From: an uncultured Propionivibrio sp.
GTDB taxonomy: Bacteria; Pseudomonadota; Gammaproteobacteria; Burkholderiales; Rhodocyclaceae
Assembly: GCA_937923255.1 (NCBI GenBank)
Contig: CALAIL010000061.1
Coordinates: 25,764-89,763, forward strand
Length of the DNA stretch: 64,000 nt
Direction: 5' to 3'
Part shown: positions 32,792-42,205 of the stretch, one piece after another
Numbering within the stretch: position 1 is the stretch's first letter
Layout: each line of letters starts with the position of its first letter
Position numbers and translations under genes: made by a program
Notes under the pieces: model-generated
Told to the model about the DNA's origin: nothing
Seen by the model: only the letters and a program-made list of their open reading frames with translations
Databases searched by the model: none

Positions 32792-34044
32792 GATGCGGCG
32801 GATGAAGTCGGTGAAAGATGGGCGATGCGCAGCGCTGCCGGCGGGTGCGAATCGTAAAACAGCGAGTGCAGCGGGTCCGGCGTCAGTGTGGCGGCGTTGT
32901 CTTCATAAAGCTTGACCAGCGCTTTAACCAGCTCGTCGGCCGAGGACTGTCGGGCAGCGTAGCGGTCGGCTTCAAATTCGTGCCGGCGCGACAGACTGTT
33001 CAACAACGGTGTTAGCAGGAAAGTGAACACTGGAGTGATGAGGAAGAACAAAATCAGCGCCAGCGCCGTACTGTGCGCTTCGACACCGAGACCGCGATAA
33101 AACCAGTCGGCGTCGATCAATTGCCCGAGCAGTGCGAGGAAGCCGAGCGACAGGCCGAACATCAGGACGATGCGTTGGATGACGTGGTGATGCTTGAAAT
33201 GTCCCAGTTCATGCGCGAGCACGGCTTCGATTTCCTCGGCCTGCAAGCGGGTAAGCAGTGTATCGAAGAAAACGATGCGCTTGGTTTTGCCAAAGCCGGT
33301 GAAATAGGCATTGCCGTGGCTGGAACGTTTTGAGCCATCCATGACGAACAGGCCGGAAACGGCAAAGCCGCAGCGGGCCAGCAGGGCTTCGATGCGCGCG
33401 CGTAGCGGCGCATCGTCGAGCGGTGAAAATTTGTTGAATAGCGGCGCAATCCAGGTGGGATAGATAAACAGGATGAGCAGGTTGAACGCGCACCAGAACA
33501 GCCAAACATAAAGCCACCACAGCGCACCCATGCGCGCCATCAGCCAGAGCACGGCGAGCAGTACGGGAGTGCCGATGACAAGGCCGAGTACGGTTTGCTT
33601 GGCGAGGTCAGCAAAAAACAGTTTCAGCGTCATGCGGTTGAAGCCGAAACGTTCTTCGACGACGAATTGCAGATAGAGCGATAACGGCAGATCGACGAGG
33701 CCGGAAATTGCTGTCACGCTGAAAATCAAGGCGAGGCCGCCCGACTGGCCGTCACCAAGCCGCGCTGACCAGAATTCATACAAATATTGCAGACCGCCGC
33801 CCAAGGTCCAGGCGAGCAACAGCGCGATTTCAATCGTCAGTGCAATAAAGCCGATGCGCGTGCGCGCCATGCAGTAATCGGCGGCCTTCTGGTGCGCAGC
33901 CAGCGTGATGCGGTCGGCAAACTGGAGTGGAACATGGTCGCGATGTCGCCGGACATGGCGGATTTGACGCCAGGCCAGCCAGACGCGCAGGCAAACCGTG
34001 AGGGTGAGGGCAACAATAAAGACCAGCGTAAAACTATTTGTCAT
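32788..34044 (-). CDS. M48-family membrane zinc protease (Ste24/CAAX protease type)
   Basis: This polytopic protein of 418 residues belongs to peptidase family M48, subfamily of the Ste24 type. The zinc-binding HELGHFKHHH lies near residue 275, with the third ligand in RRHEFEADRYAA about 70 residues later. Several transmembrane segments precede and flank the site. An alternative ATG at 34071 would add nine residues. The gene overlaps rsgA and is divergent from orn, a layout often seen in betaproteobacteria. Its substrates are unknown; a membrane quality-control role is the family expectation. Confidence 0.87.
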   Translation of the reverse strand: MTNSFTLVFIVALTLTVCLRVWLAWRQIRHVRRHRDHVPLQFADRITLAAHQKAADYCMARTRIGFIALTIEIALLLAWTLGGGLQYLYEFWSARLGDGQSGGLALIFSVTAISGLVDLPLSLYLQFVVEERFGFNRMTLKLFFADLAKQTVLGLVIGTPVLLAVLWLMARMGALWWLYVWLFWCAFNLLILFIYPTWIAPLFNKFSPLDDAPLRARIEALLARCGFAVSGLFVMDGSKRSSHGNAYFTGFGKTKRIVFFDTLLTRLQAEEIEAVLAHELGHFKHHHVIQRIVLMFGLSLGFLALLGQLIDADWFYRGLGVEAHSTALALILFFLITPVFTFLLTPLLNSLSRRHEFEADRYAARQSSADELVKALVKLYEDNAATLTPDPLHSLFYDSHPPAALRIAHLSPTSSAAS

Positions 34045-34062
34045 CGGGCTATGAGAAAATAA

Positions 34063-34081
34063 CAGACTCATTCAGAGTCTG
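34063..34081. promoter_or_regulatory. Inverted repeat between M48 protease gene and orn
   Basis: CAGACTC (34063-34069) and GAGTCTG (34075-34081) form a perfect seven-base inverted repeat with a five-base spacer in the 44-base divergent region. It could be an operator or an mRNA hairpin in the orn leader. No regulator is implied by the sequence. Confidence 0.35.
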
Positions 34082-34088
34082 AAATTAT

Positions 34089-34634
34089 ATGGCACAGAAC
34101 ACCAATCATCTCGTCTGGCTGGATATGGAAATGACCGGCCTGGATCCCGAACGCGAACGCATCATTGAATTGGCGATGATCGTGACGGATAGTGAACTGA
34201 ATGTTCTCGCTGAATCGCCTTCCTGGGCGGTTCATCAATCCGAGGCACTGCTGGATGCGATGGATGCCTGGAACAAAGGAACACACGGACGCTCCGGCCT
34301 GATCGAGCGCGTGCGTGCATCGACGCTGGATGAGAGCGCAGCCGAAACGCTGGCGCTTGACTTCGTGCGTCAGTATGTACCCAAGGGCGCCAGCCCGCTG
34401 TGCGGTAATACCATCGGCCAGGATCGCCGTTTTATGGTGCGTTACATGCCGCGGCTGGAAAGCTGGTTCCACTACCGGAATCTCGATGTCAGTACGCTCA
34501 AGGAATTGTGCAAGCGCTGGAAACCCGAGGTGGCCAAGGGATTTGTCAAGCGTTCCGCGCATACGGCGCTGGCCGACATCCGCGAGTCGATCGAGGAACT
34601 GAAGTATTACCGGCAACACTTCATCGCCCGATAG
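34089..34634 (+). CDS. orn: Oligoribonuclease Orn
   Basis: Orn is the DEDD 3'-5' exonuclease that degrades di- and short oligonucleotides, including pGpG from cyclic di-GMP breakdown. The 181-residue protein has the first acidic pair Asp12 and Glu14 in [10 protein letters not shown] and the later [10 protein letters not shown] and [10 protein letters not shown] motifs. The TAG stop lies inside the left end of a MITE-like repeat (34631-34728), so the final codons abut the element. Its presence fits the cyclic di-GMP proteins nearby. Confidence 0.96.
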   Translation: MAQNTNHLVWLDMEMTGLDPERERIIELAMIVTDSELNVLAESPSWAVHQSEALLDAMDAWNKGTHGRSGLIERVRASTLDESAAETLALDFVRQYVPKGASPLCGNTIGQDRRFMVRYMPRLESWFHYRNLDVSTLKELCKRWKPEVAKGFVKRSAHTALADIRESIEELKYYRQHFIAR

Positions 34635-34728
34635 CGGTTTCCTTTGCACAATACGGCCTTGGCCTTGCCGTACTGTTTGTACTGTTTGCGGCTTGCCGCC
34701 TTGTTTTTTGGCAAAGCCGAGCCGCTAT
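34631..34728 (+). repeat. MITE-like repeat, copy 1 (98 bases)
   Basis: The element is bounded by ATAGCGG (34631-34637) and CCGCTAT (34722-34728). Just inside are CCTTTGC on the left and GGCAAAG on the right, so the ends pair. The core has TACGGC and GCCGTA as a second inverted pair and two GTACTG copies. A second copy with the same order of parts is at 63869-63980. It has no coding capacity. It begins within the orn stop codon and is followed by REP-like cluster B. Confidence 0.75.
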
Positions 34729-34752
34729 ATAAGGGATTCAGCCCCTCCTCGC

Positions 34753-34892
34753 AACCCCGCGTAAACAGGGCATCTCAGGGGGTATGCCCTGAGATGCCCT
34801 ATCCATAAGGGTTTTAGAGGGTGGCGCCCGAAAATGCCCTATCCATGCGGGTTTCAGAGGCCTCCTTGGGAACGCCCTATTTACGCGGACTG
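34753..34892. repeat. REP-like repeat cluster B (4 units)
   Basis: Units at 34753-34776 (reverse), 34791-34820, 34831-34860 and 34869-34892 (forward) share the core ATGCCCTAT-N4-5-GCGGGTTT with cluster A. Between units one and two, GGGCATCTCA and TGAGATGCCC form a ten-base inverted pair. They lie between convergent orn and the ABC ATPase gene. Confidence 0.72.
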
Positions 34893-34907
34893 TGGCGGTT
34901 CCTGGTT

Positions 34908-35720
34908 TTACTGGCCGAGCGGGGGAATTTCCGCGCGGATTTCCTCGGCCAGGCGTGCTTTGAGCGCTATGAAAGGCGCCGTCGTCTTCAGCGTGTAGTG
35001 GCGCGGATGAGGCATGTCGACTGCCAGTTCGGTCTTGAAGCGGCCGGGGCGCGCGCTCATAACGACGATGCGGCTGGCCATAAAGATGGCTTCGTCGATG
35101 TCGTGGGTGACGAAGAGCACGGTTTTTTGTGATGTTTCCCAGATGCCGAGCAGGAGTTCCTGCATCTGTGCGCGCGTCTGATTGTCGAGCGCGCCGAAGG
35201 GCTCGTCGAGCAGCAGGATGCGCGGATCGTTAGCCAGTGCGCGAGCAATCGCCGTGCGTTGTTGCATGCCGCCGGAAAGCTGCTTGGGGTAATGCCGCTC
35301 GAAGCCGCGCAGGCCGACGCGGGCGATGAAATAATCGCTGCGTTCTTTCTGCACGGTTTCCGGAATGCCGCGCTCGCGCAGGCCAAAGCGGATATTTTCT
35401 TCCACTGTCAGCCACGGAAACAGCGTATAGCTTTGGAACACCATACCGCGTTCCGGCCCGGGACCGACGACGGGCTGCCCATCCAGAAAAACCTGACCGC
35501 CGCTCGGATGGTCGAGGCCAGCGATAATTCGCAGCAGCGTCGATTTGCCGCAACCGGAAGGTCCGAGAATGGTGACAAAATCATTTTCCATGACGCTGAA
35601 ATTGATCGGGCTGAGTGCTTGCGTCGCGGAACCGCCATGCACGCCGCAAAAAGTGCGCGTCACGCCTTCGATACGCAGAATCACGGGAGCAGCGGCAGGT
35701 TGTGCGGCTTCCTGACTCAC
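34908..35720 (-). CDS. ABC transporter ATP-binding protein (nitrate/sulfonate/taurine type)
   Basis: The 270-residue cytoplasmic ATPase has Walker A GPSGCGKST near residue 55, the LSGGMQQR signature near residue 150 and Walker B ILLLDEPFGALD, and most resembles the SsuB/TauB/NrtD group. It starts at a GTG overlapping the permease stop by four bases, so the two subunits are coupled. With the permease and binding protein upstream it forms a complete importer. Substrate is not determined by sequence. Confidence 0.9.
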   Translation of the reverse strand: MSQEAAQPAAAPVILRIEGVTRTFCGVHGGSATQALSPINFSVMENDFVTILGPSGCGKSTLLRIIAGLDHPSGGQVFLDGQPVVGPGPERGMVFQSYTLFPWLTVEENIRFGLRERGIPETVQKERSDYFIARVGLRGFERHYPKQLSGGMQQRTAIARALANDPRILLLDEPFGALDNQTRAQMQELLLGIWETSQKTVLFVTHDIDEAIFMASRIVVMSARPGRFKTELAVDMPHPRHYTLKTTAPFIALKARLAEEIRAEIPPLGQ

Positions 35721-36526
35721 AGCGTGCTCCAGACGAACAGGCGGCGGTTGGCGTATTTAAAAGCCAGGTCGGAAATTAGGCCGATGATGCCGATGACGAT
35801 GATGCCGAAAATGATTTGCCCGGTATTGAGCAGCGTCTGGCTTTCGATGATCATATGGCCGATGCCGGAGGAGGCGCCGATCAGTTCGGCGACGATGACG
35901 TATGTCCACGCCCAGCCGAGCACGAGGCGGAGCGCTTCGGCAATCTCCGGCGCCGCGCCGGGAATGAGGACGCGGCGGACGATGCCGTGTTTGCGCGCAC
36001 CCAGCGTGTAGGCAGCCTCAACGAGATCACACCGCGCGCTGCCGACGATGACGGCGACCATCAGGGTAATCTGAAAGACGGCGCCGATGAAGATGACGAG
36101 AATTTTCTGCAACTCGCCGATGCCGGTCCAGAGAATGAGCAGGGGAATGAATGCGGAGGCAGGCAGATAACGGCAGAAAGATACGAAAGGCTCGAAGAAG
36201 GCTTCGATGGGCTTGTAAGCGCCCATACCGATGCCGAGCGGTACGGCGATAAGCGTTGCCAGAAGAAATCCGGCCAGCACACGCCAGACGGTCATCCCGA
36301 TATCCTTGGCAAAGCCGTATTCGGTAAAGAGCAGCCATCCTTCGCGCAGCATGGTTGTCGGGCTGGCGAGAAAGGTCGGGGAGACGAAACCAAGATAGGT
36401 AATGAGCCCCCAGAAAGCGACGAAAATGACAAAAAATGATGTGCCCAACACGATACGAGCAAAGGGTGATACCGGACGTAGCGGGCGCAAAATGCGGCTG
36501 AACGGCGAAGAGCGTAATTGTGTCAT
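35717..36526 (-). CDS. ABC transporter permease (nitrate/sulfonate/taurine type)
   Basis: The 269-residue inner-membrane protein has about six hydrophobic segments and the BPD-transport EAA-like loop EAAYTLGARKHGIVRRVLIP near residue 170, as in SsuC/TauC. It overlaps the ATPase gene and lies about 100 bases downstream of the binding-protein gene, with a strong hairpin between. It supplies the transmembrane path of the importer. Confidence 0.9.
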   Translation of the reverse strand: MTQLRSSPFSRILRPLRPVSPFARIVLGTSFFVIFVAFWGLITYLGFVSPTFLASPTTMLREGWLLFTEYGFAKDIGMTVWRVLAGFLLATLIAVPLGIGMGAYKPIEAFFEPFVSFCRYLPASAFIPLLILWTGIGELQKILVIFIGAVFQITLMVAVIVGSARCDLVEAAYTLGARKHGIVRRVLIPGAAPEIAEALRLVLGWAWTYVIVAELIGASSGIGHMIIESQTLLNTGQIIFGIIVIGIIGLISDLAFKYANRRLFVWSTL

Positions 36527-36562
36527 GCGGGCGTCTAGGCGGCGTCTGTATGTCTAGGCAGG

Positions 36563-36594
36563 AAAAACCGGCATGTAAAGCGTTGCATGCCGGT
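36563..36594 (-). terminator. Terminator-like hairpin between binding-protein and permease genes
   Basis: ACCGGCATG (36567-36575) and CATGCCGGT (36586-36594) form a perfect nine-base stem with a ten-base loop. On the minus strand the stem is followed by TTTTT, as in an intrinsic terminator. Because permease and ATPase genes follow, it may act as an attenuator or stabilise the upstream message so the binding protein is made in excess. Confidence 0.75.
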
Positions 36595-36622
36595 CTGTGG
36601 TCATGGACGGTGTCGTCCGGGG

Positions 36623-37579
36623 TTATTGAATGAACGATGTATCGATCAACGCTTTGTAATCGGCCGGTTCCGTTTTCATGACGCCGCTTTCGATGTTTAC
36701 CTTGGCGGCTTTTTTCATGAAGGGAATGATTTCGTTAGCAAAAAATTCGCGGTTGGCCGCTTTATCCTGCCACTTGAGGTAGCTGGCCGATTTGGCAAAA
36801 TCTTCGCCGCTTTGTTTGACTTCTGCGCCCATCACGGCGTAGGCGTGTTTGGGGTTGGTTTTGATCAGCTCAAGCGCTTCAAAGTAGCTGTCGGTAATCG
36901 CCTGGGCAACCTTTGGGTTGGCTTTCAGCCATTTCGGGTCACAGCCAAAGGTGTCGATAATGATCGGGTAATCGTTGGTGGTGACGAGAATTTTGCCCGC
37001 GTTCGGGTTTTGGCGAATGCTGCTCAGGTACGGTTCGTAGGTGATGGCGGCTTCGTTCTGACCGGCGACGAAGGCTTGTGCGGCGGCTTGCGGCGAGAGG
37101 TTGGCGAGTTTGACGTCCTTCAGGCTCAGGCCGTTGCTTTGCAGCATCCAGGCGAGCATGAAGTGAGGCGTGGTTCCCGCTGCATCGACGGCGATGGTTT
37201 TACCCTTGAGATCGGCAAAGCCCTTGATGTTGCCGCGCACCACCAGTCCATCGGCGCCCGCTGATTTGTCCATCAGGAAGATTTGCGTGATGGGCACGCC
37301 GTTCTGCGTCCACATCAGATGTGTCTGCACGGCGGTCGTGGCGCATTGCAGGTCGCCCGAGGCGAGCGCCAGGTGGCGATCCTTTTGCGGGATCAGCTTG
37401 ATGGTCACGTCCAGGCCATTTTTCTTGAAGATGCCTTCCTTGAGCGCCAGAGAAAGCGGCGCGTAGCCTGTCCAGCCGTTCATGCCGATAGTCACTTTTG
37501 TCTGCGCCCAAGCGTTGGCGCATGTCAGGCCAGCAAGGCTGAGGCAGGTGAGCATGCCGATTTTCAGGAATTTTTTCAT
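36623..37579 (-). CDS. ABC transporter periplasmic substrate-binding protein (SsuA/NrtA/TauA type)
   Basis: The 318-residue protein has a signal peptide of about 25 residues ending ANAWAQ, then an NMT1/SsuA-like two-lobed fold beginning VTIGMNGWTGYAPLSLALKE. The ATG at 37579 has a GGGAGAA site upstream. It is the first gene of the transporter unit. Related proteins bind sulfonates, taurine, nitrate or pyrimidine precursors, and no dioxygenase or monooxygenase gene is nearby to indicate which, so the substrate is open. Confidence 0.88.
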   Translation of the reverse strand: MKKFLKIGMLTCLSLAGLTCANAWAQTKVTIGMNGWTGYAPLSLALKEGIFKKNGLDVTIKLIPQKDRHLALASGDLQCATTAVQTHLMWTQNGVPITQIFLMDKSAGADGLVVRGNIKGFADLKGKTIAVDAAGTTPHFMLAWMLQSNGLSLKDVKLANLSPQAAAQAFVAGQNEAAITYEPYLSSIRQNPNAGKILVTTNDYPIIIDTFGCDPKWLKANPKVAQAITDSYFEALELIKTNPKHAYAVMGAEVKQSGEDFAKSASYLKWQDKAANREFFANEIIPFMKKAAKVNIESGVMKTEPADYKALIDTSFIQ

Positions 37580-37748
37580 TGCTGTTCTCCCGTGAAAAAG
37601 TAGGGGTAGGTGTTGTATGCAGGAGCCGTGGAAAAGGCGTCACTATAGCGCCATTTGCGGCTTGCCGGAATCCATTTTCGGATAGCCGCCTCTGGTTTCC
37701 GTTTTTTTGGATAAGTGCCCCATTGCTTGTCACCACATCGTCGAATGG

Positions 37749-39494
37749 CTATGGAATGCTGAGAATGCGGCCACCACCGCTATGATCATCTGCTGTTTCC
37801 GGGCTGGCGATGTCTGAAAGTGCCGCGGTCGGTTTGGCGCGTCGCCCGCGCTGATACAGCCTCAGCTTTTCGTGATCGCGGCGATCGCTCGGGCGATGCC
37901 CTTCCCAGATCATCCGCCAGCCAGCCGCAGTAATGAAATCCGGATCGCGTGGCTGGCCCCGCAGCAGCAGCAGATCGCAGCGGCGGCCGTTCTTGCTTTC
38001 CAGCGCCTGCGTTTGGATGCCATCAAAATAGTCGAGGGAGGCGAGCAGGGCAGGCGGCAGGTTGGCGTTGGCGATGCAGTGGAATTGGTGGGCGGAACGC
38101 ACGGTGGGCAATACGCGCGCCAGCGAGGCGGACACCGGACGGTAAGACTTACCGTAGTCAATCCAGGGCATCCAAAGCACGGCAACCAGAATCCAGAACA
38201 GCGTTAGCCCGGACATCCAGTGCATGATGCCGCGCACGGGCGAACGCGGGCTGGTGACGATCAGCCAGAACCAGGCAATGGTCAGAATGAGCGCAAAGGT
38301 AAAAGCCATCCCGTCGAAATGGCCGACAAAACCCGGCTCCAGGCGCACGGCCTGACGGGCAAGCCGTTCCGGCCAGCCGAACACCAGCGCGCTCCAAGCG
38401 ATCCATGCCACTGCCGCAAACAGGGAAAACGTCACCATGCTGAACCAATCAAAGGCATTGGCCGCACCACGCCGCAGGGAAAATACGCCTGGCACGGCCA
38501 ATAAAACGAGCGGTGGCAGCAGTAGCAGGGCGGATGCGCTGCGGGCTTGAGCCAGTACCGAGAGCATTAGAAGTGTTGTCAGAAACGCGAGCAGCGGCAA
38601 CAGCAACATGCGTCCGGTCAGTGTGCGGCGCTTGGTCCAGAGGGTCCAGCCTGCCAGCGGTAGCGCTGGCCAGGCATACCAGGGAAGCATGTTGAGATAG
38701 TCCATCAGATTGATGGACATCGGCCGATCAAAGGTAAGTTGCGCCAGTTCGTTGGCGAGGAAGGCCGCCGCGGCATCGGGTGCGGTGCGGTACAGCGGCC
38801 ATAGCCAGCCGGTGCAGAGGATTGCCGACGTGACCATGCCAAGCAGCAGTAATCCGGCGTCACGGCGGCGGTTTGCGGAAAAGCAGAGCGTCAGCACAAT
38901 GGCAGGCAACAAGGTAAGTGTGGGCAATAGGCCGTTGGCGAGGAACGCTGCGGTCAGGGAAAAAGCAAAGACCGGCGTTGCCAGTCCGGGGCGGCGTGGC
39001 AGCAGTAACAGCGACCAATATGCGGCTGTATGCGCTGTCAGCGCAGCCAGCATCGGTTGCGCTTCGTGCGCATGGAAAAGGAAACCAAGGCTACCCGCCA
39101 GAATCAGCGGCGCTGCCGCGGCGAAAGGTTTGCCGTATAGCTCGCGCGCAGCCTGCAAGATCAGTGACAGCGCCAGTAACGTGCACAGGCCGGAGGCCAG
39201 GCGTACGGCGTCATGCAGCGGTAGGAGCCAGGAGAACGCTTTGACAAAGCCGGTGCCGAGCCAGTAGTACAGTGGAGCATCCGGATAAGATTGACCGGCT
39301 AAGTGTGGGAGCAGCCAGTGCCCATGGCTTGCCATGTCGTATACGATGCCGATCGTAATGGCATCGTCGTGTTTCCAGGGGTCGTGGCCGATCAGCCCAA
39401 TAAAAATGTAGAGCAGCAGCAGGACGGCCAATGCCAGCCCGCTGGGCGGTAGCGTAATTCCTTTGAAGCGTGAGTTGTCCGCAAAGATATGCAT
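37749..39494 (-). CDS. ArnT-like membrane glycosyltransferase (PMT/GT83 family)
   Basis: The 581-residue protein has about a dozen hydrophobic segments. The first periplasmic loop carries DPWKHDDA near residue 39 and the SYPDAPLYYWL segment near residue 70, resembling the catalytic and donor-binding region of ArnT/PMT enzymes that use polyprenyl-phosphate sugars. The acceptor could be lipid A, protein or another glycan; the neighbouring genes do not say. It is transcribed leftwards after rpmE but separated from it by a terminator. Confidence 0.8.
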   Translation of the reverse strand: MHIFADNSRFKGITLPPSGLALAVLLLLYIFIGLIGHDPWKHDDAITIGIVYDMASHGHWLLPHLAGQSYPDAPLYYWLGTGFVKAFSWLLPLHDAVRLASGLCTLLALSLILQAARELYGKPFAAAAPLILAGSLGFLFHAHEAQPMLAALTAHTAAYWSLLLLPRRPGLATPVFAFSLTAAFLANGLLPTLTLLPAIVLTLCFSANRRRDAGLLLLGMVTSAILCTGWLWPLYRTAPDAAAAFLANELAQLTFDRPMSINLMDYLNMLPWYAWPALPLAGWTLWTKRRTLTGRMLLLPLLAFLTTLLMLSVLAQARSASALLLLPPLVLLAVPGVFSLRRGAANAFDWFSMVTFSLFAAVAWIAWSALVFGWPERLARQAVRLEPGFVGHFDGMAFTFALILTIAWFWLIVTSPRSPVRGIMHWMSGLTLFWILVAVLWMPWIDYGKSYRPVSASLARVLPTVRSAHQFHCIANANLPPALLASLDYFDGIQTQALESKNGRRCDLLLLRGQPRDPDFITAAGWRMIWEGHRPSDRRDHEKLRLYQRGRRAKPTAALSDIASPETADDHSGGGRILSIP

Positions 39495-39533
39495 GCGTAT
39501 CGGCGCAAGTGATTCGTCACCAGGTCATCAACA

Positions 39534-39561
39534 AAAAAGGCAGCACGGCGGCTGCCTTTTT
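39534..39561 (-). terminator. Intrinsic terminator downstream of rpmE
   Basis: AAAAAGGCAGC (39534-39544) and GCTGCCTTTTT (39551-39561) make an 11-base perfect stem with a six-base loop. On the minus strand the T-run continues, which fits termination of rpmE. The symmetry would also allow plus-strand termination. Confidence 0.9.
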
Positions 39562-39626
39562 CGCGAGCTCGAACGAACTCGTATCTGCTGCATCTAGCAG
39601 ATGACCGTGGGTGCCAGTCGTGGATA

Positions 39627-39842
39627 TCAGGATGCTCTGGCGCGGGTACCGTATTTTTTGTTGAATTTCTCGACGCGGCCTGCCGTATCGATGATCTTCT
39701 GTTTGCCTGTATAGAATGGATGGCAGGCAGAGCAGACTTCGACGTGCAAGGGTTTGCCCAATGTCGATTGGGTCTTGAACGTGTTGCCGCAGGAACACGT
39801 GACTTCGATTTCTTTGTATTCAGGATGGATATCGGATTTCAT
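39627..39842 (-). CDS. rpmE: 50S ribosomal protein L31
   Basis: The 71-residue protein has four zinc-ligand cysteines at 16, 18, 37 and 40 (TCSCGN and [11 protein letters not shown]), so it is the zinc-binding type of L31. The ATG at 39842 gives the normal length and the family N terminus MKSDIHPEY. It is downstream of rho on the same strand, and a strong terminator follows. Confidence 0.97.
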   Translation of the reverse strand: MKSDIHPEYKEIEVTCSCGNTFKTQSTLGKPLHVEVCSACHPFYTGKQKIIDTAGRVEKFNKKYGTRARAS

Positions 39843-39999
39843 CTTGGAAATTCCTCGGGTCAAATCATACCGGCTCGAAAAAATGGGGTTCTCGGTGGCC
39901 GGCTTCAGAAAGGCCGCTATTATCCGGATTTCTGCCTGACTTGGCAATGGCTGGCGGATGGATGCGGCGCGTAAGGTGAATGGTGTGAATGAGATACTG

Positions 40000-41256
40000 C
40001 TAGCGTCGCATCGACTCGAAGAACTCGGCGTTGTTCTTCGTTGCCTTAATCTTATCGAGCAAAAATTCCATCGCTTCAAGGTCGTCCATGTTGTACAGCA
40101 ACTTGCGCAGAATCCACATTTTTTGCAGTACGTCGGGCATCAGCAGCAACTCCTCACGGCGCGTACCGGAGCGGTTGACGTTGATTGCCGGGTAAACGCG
40201 TTTTTCGGCCATACGGCGGTCAAGGTGAATCTCCATATTGCCGGTGCCTTTGAATTCTTCATAGATGACATCGTCCATGCGGCTGCCGGTTTCGATCAGG
40301 GCGGTGGCGATGATGGTCAGCGACCCGCCTTCCTCGATATTGCGCGCTGCGCCGAAGAAGCGCTTGGGTTTTTGTAACGCATTGGCGTCGACCCCGCCGG
40401 TCAGTACTTTGCCAGAGGCTGGCTGGACCGTGTTATAGGCGCGTGCGAGACGGGTGATCGAGTCGAGCAGGATGACAACATCTTTTTTATGCTCGACCAG
40501 GCGCTTGGCCTTGTCGATGACCATTTCGGCGACCTGTACATGACGCGTTGCCGGTTCGTCAAAGGTTGATGCGATGACTTCGCCCTTGACCGAACGCATC
40601 ATCTCGGTGACTTCTTCCGGGCGTTCATCGATCAGCAGGACGATCAGATGGATGTCGGGGTGATTGGCGGTGATGGCATGTGCGATGTGCTGCATCATCA
40701 CCGTCTTGCCGCTCTTTGGGCTGGCGACGAGCAGACCGCGCTGTCCTTTGCCGATTGGGGCAATGATATCGACGATGCGGCTGGTGATGTTCTCTTCGCC
40801 ACGCATGTCGCGTTCGAGCCGGATGTGTTCATCGGGGTGGAGCGGCGTCAAATTCTCGAACATGATCTTGTTTTTTGACGCCTCGGGCGGATCGCCGTTG
40901 ATACGATCGACCTTGACCAGTGCGAAATAGCGTTCCCCATCTTTCGGCGTGCGGATTTCGCCTTCAATCGTATCGCCGTTGCGCAGATTGAAGCGGCGGA
41001 TCTGGCTCGGACTGACGTAGATATCATCGGTGTTGGCGAGATACGACGTATCGGGCGAACGCAGGAAGCCGAAGCCGTCGGGCAAGGTTTCCAGCGTGCC
41101 GTCGCCAAAAATGGTTTCGTTCTTTTTGGCTTGGTTTTTGAGTAGTGCGAAGATCAGTTCATGTTTGCGCAGCCGGTTGGCGCCTTCGATGCCGTTAGCG
41201 ACGGCCATATCGAGCAATTGGCTGACGTGCAGCGCTTTGAGTTCAGATAGATGCAT
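40000..41256 (-). CDS. rho: Transcription termination factor Rho
   Basis: The 418-residue RNA-dependent ATPase has an N-terminal SAP-like domain, a cold-shock RNA-binding domain with DGFGFLRSP near residue 60, the Walker A ASPKSGKT near residue 180, [10 protein letters not shown] near 210, and the Q and R loops. Length matches the family. Gene order trxA-rho-rpmE on one strand is common in proteobacteria. The 260-base leader could support autoregulation but shows no clear element to me. Confidence 0.98.
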   Translation of the reverse strand: MHLSELKALHVSQLLDMAVANGIEGANRLRKHELIFALLKNQAKKNETIFGDGTLETLPDGFGFLRSPDTSYLANTDDIYVSPSQIRRFNLRNGDTIEGEIRTPKDGERYFALVKVDRINGDPPEASKNKIMFENLTPLHPDEHIRLERDMRGEENITSRIVDIIAPIGKGQRGLLVASPKSGKTVMMQHIAHAITANHPDIHLIVLLIDERPEEVTEMMRSVKGEVIASTFDEPATRHVQVAEMVIDKAKRLVEHKKDVVILLDSITRLARAYNTVQPASGKVLTGGVDANALQKPKRFFGAARNIEEGGSLTIIATALIETGSRMDDVIYEEFKGTGNMEIHLDRRMAEKRVYPAINVNRSGTRREELLLMPDVLQKMWILRKLLYNMDDLEAMEFLLDKIKATKNNAEFFESMRR

Positions 41257-41517
41257 GAGCGTGCGAAAAAGGTCGGAAAAGAATATGCACGAATATCCGG
41301 CAGGTTACCGGAAGATGCAAAAAACAGAAGATTTGTGGGAAACAGGAAACTGCGAAAATATTTTCTGGCATTTACTGGCGCTGGCCGGCAAAATCAAAAG
41401 CCTCAAATTCTTGCCAGATACGCGGAAAACCAATAAATCCGCCGAAAGCCGCAGGCAGGCTTTGTTCTGTACTCAGGTCGCGTGGCTGCGTGCTTTCAGG
41501 CGCGAAGATTAGCGATT

Positions 41518-41844
41518 TTACAGGTGGCTGTCAATGAACGCAGCCAATTGCGACTTAGAGAGCGCACCAACTTTGGTGGCTTCGAGGTTGCCGTTTTTGA
41601 AGAGCATCAGCGTCGGAATGCCGCGCACGCCAAAATTGGCGGGGGTGCCCGGATTCTCATCGATGTTGAGCTTGGCTACTTTTAAACGACCGGCGTATTC
41701 CTCGGCGATCTGGTCGAGAATGGGCGCCAGCATCTTGCACGGGCCGCACCATTCGGCCCAGAAATCAAGCAGCACCGGGCCTTGCGCTTGCAGAACATCG
41801 GTGGGAAAGGTGGCATCGGTAACGTAGGAAATATGTTCGCTCAT
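41518..41844 (-). CDS. trxA: Thioredoxin TrxA
   Basis: This 108-residue cytoplasmic thiol-disulfide reductant has the active site WCGPC at residues 32-36 and the cis-proline in GIPTLMLF. The ATG at 41844 gives the usual thioredoxin length; a longer frame would add a tail without homology. It is upstream of rho on the same strand and divergent from the AddB-like gene. Confidence 0.97.
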   Translation of the reverse strand: MSEHISYVTDATFPTDVLQAQGPVLLDFWAEWCGPCKMLAPILDQIAEEYAGRLKVAKLNIDENPGTPANFGVRGIPTLMLFKNGNLEATKVGALSKSQLAAFIDSHL

Positions 41845-42205
41845 GGAGTCACTTTCAGGGAAAATTAAAATATTGAAAATCCGGAATGTGGAATTTGGTA
41901 GGTACGCTGCCGAAGGAGAATGATCTGAAAATCGGAGAATGGACAACACACGGGAAGTATTCTGGTAGCGATTCTGGCAGCGGGTGTAATGCTAGCAAAA
42001 AAGCGGCAGCGCGGGGAAAATCGAGCGGGTTTGCCGCAACATATAGGCGTTCTATCCAGCCTGCCGGCGTGCCGCCAGTTTTTCCTTTGAACGGGTCGTG
42101 TGCTGCCGGTGTGCTATGGCTTTCGTCTCTGGTGCCGTTTCAGGTGCGGAACATTGTACGGATCGCTGGCGAGACGGCGAACGCGGAAAAACAGAAAGGC
42201 TCAGG
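41845..42205. other. Divergent intergenic region, trxA / AddB-like gene
   Basis: These 361 bases hold no convincing gene. An open frame runs through part of it into the nuclease gene but reads unlike the protein that follows. A short near-repeat, TCTGGTAGCGAT and TCTGGCAGCG, lies around 41960-41980. Confidence 0.5.

Noticed and set aside
31189..34892. Repeat clusters A and B as a possible CRISPR array
   Set aside because: Units are in both orientations, diverge strongly, are spaced irregularly by a few to about 20 bases, and no cas gene is near.
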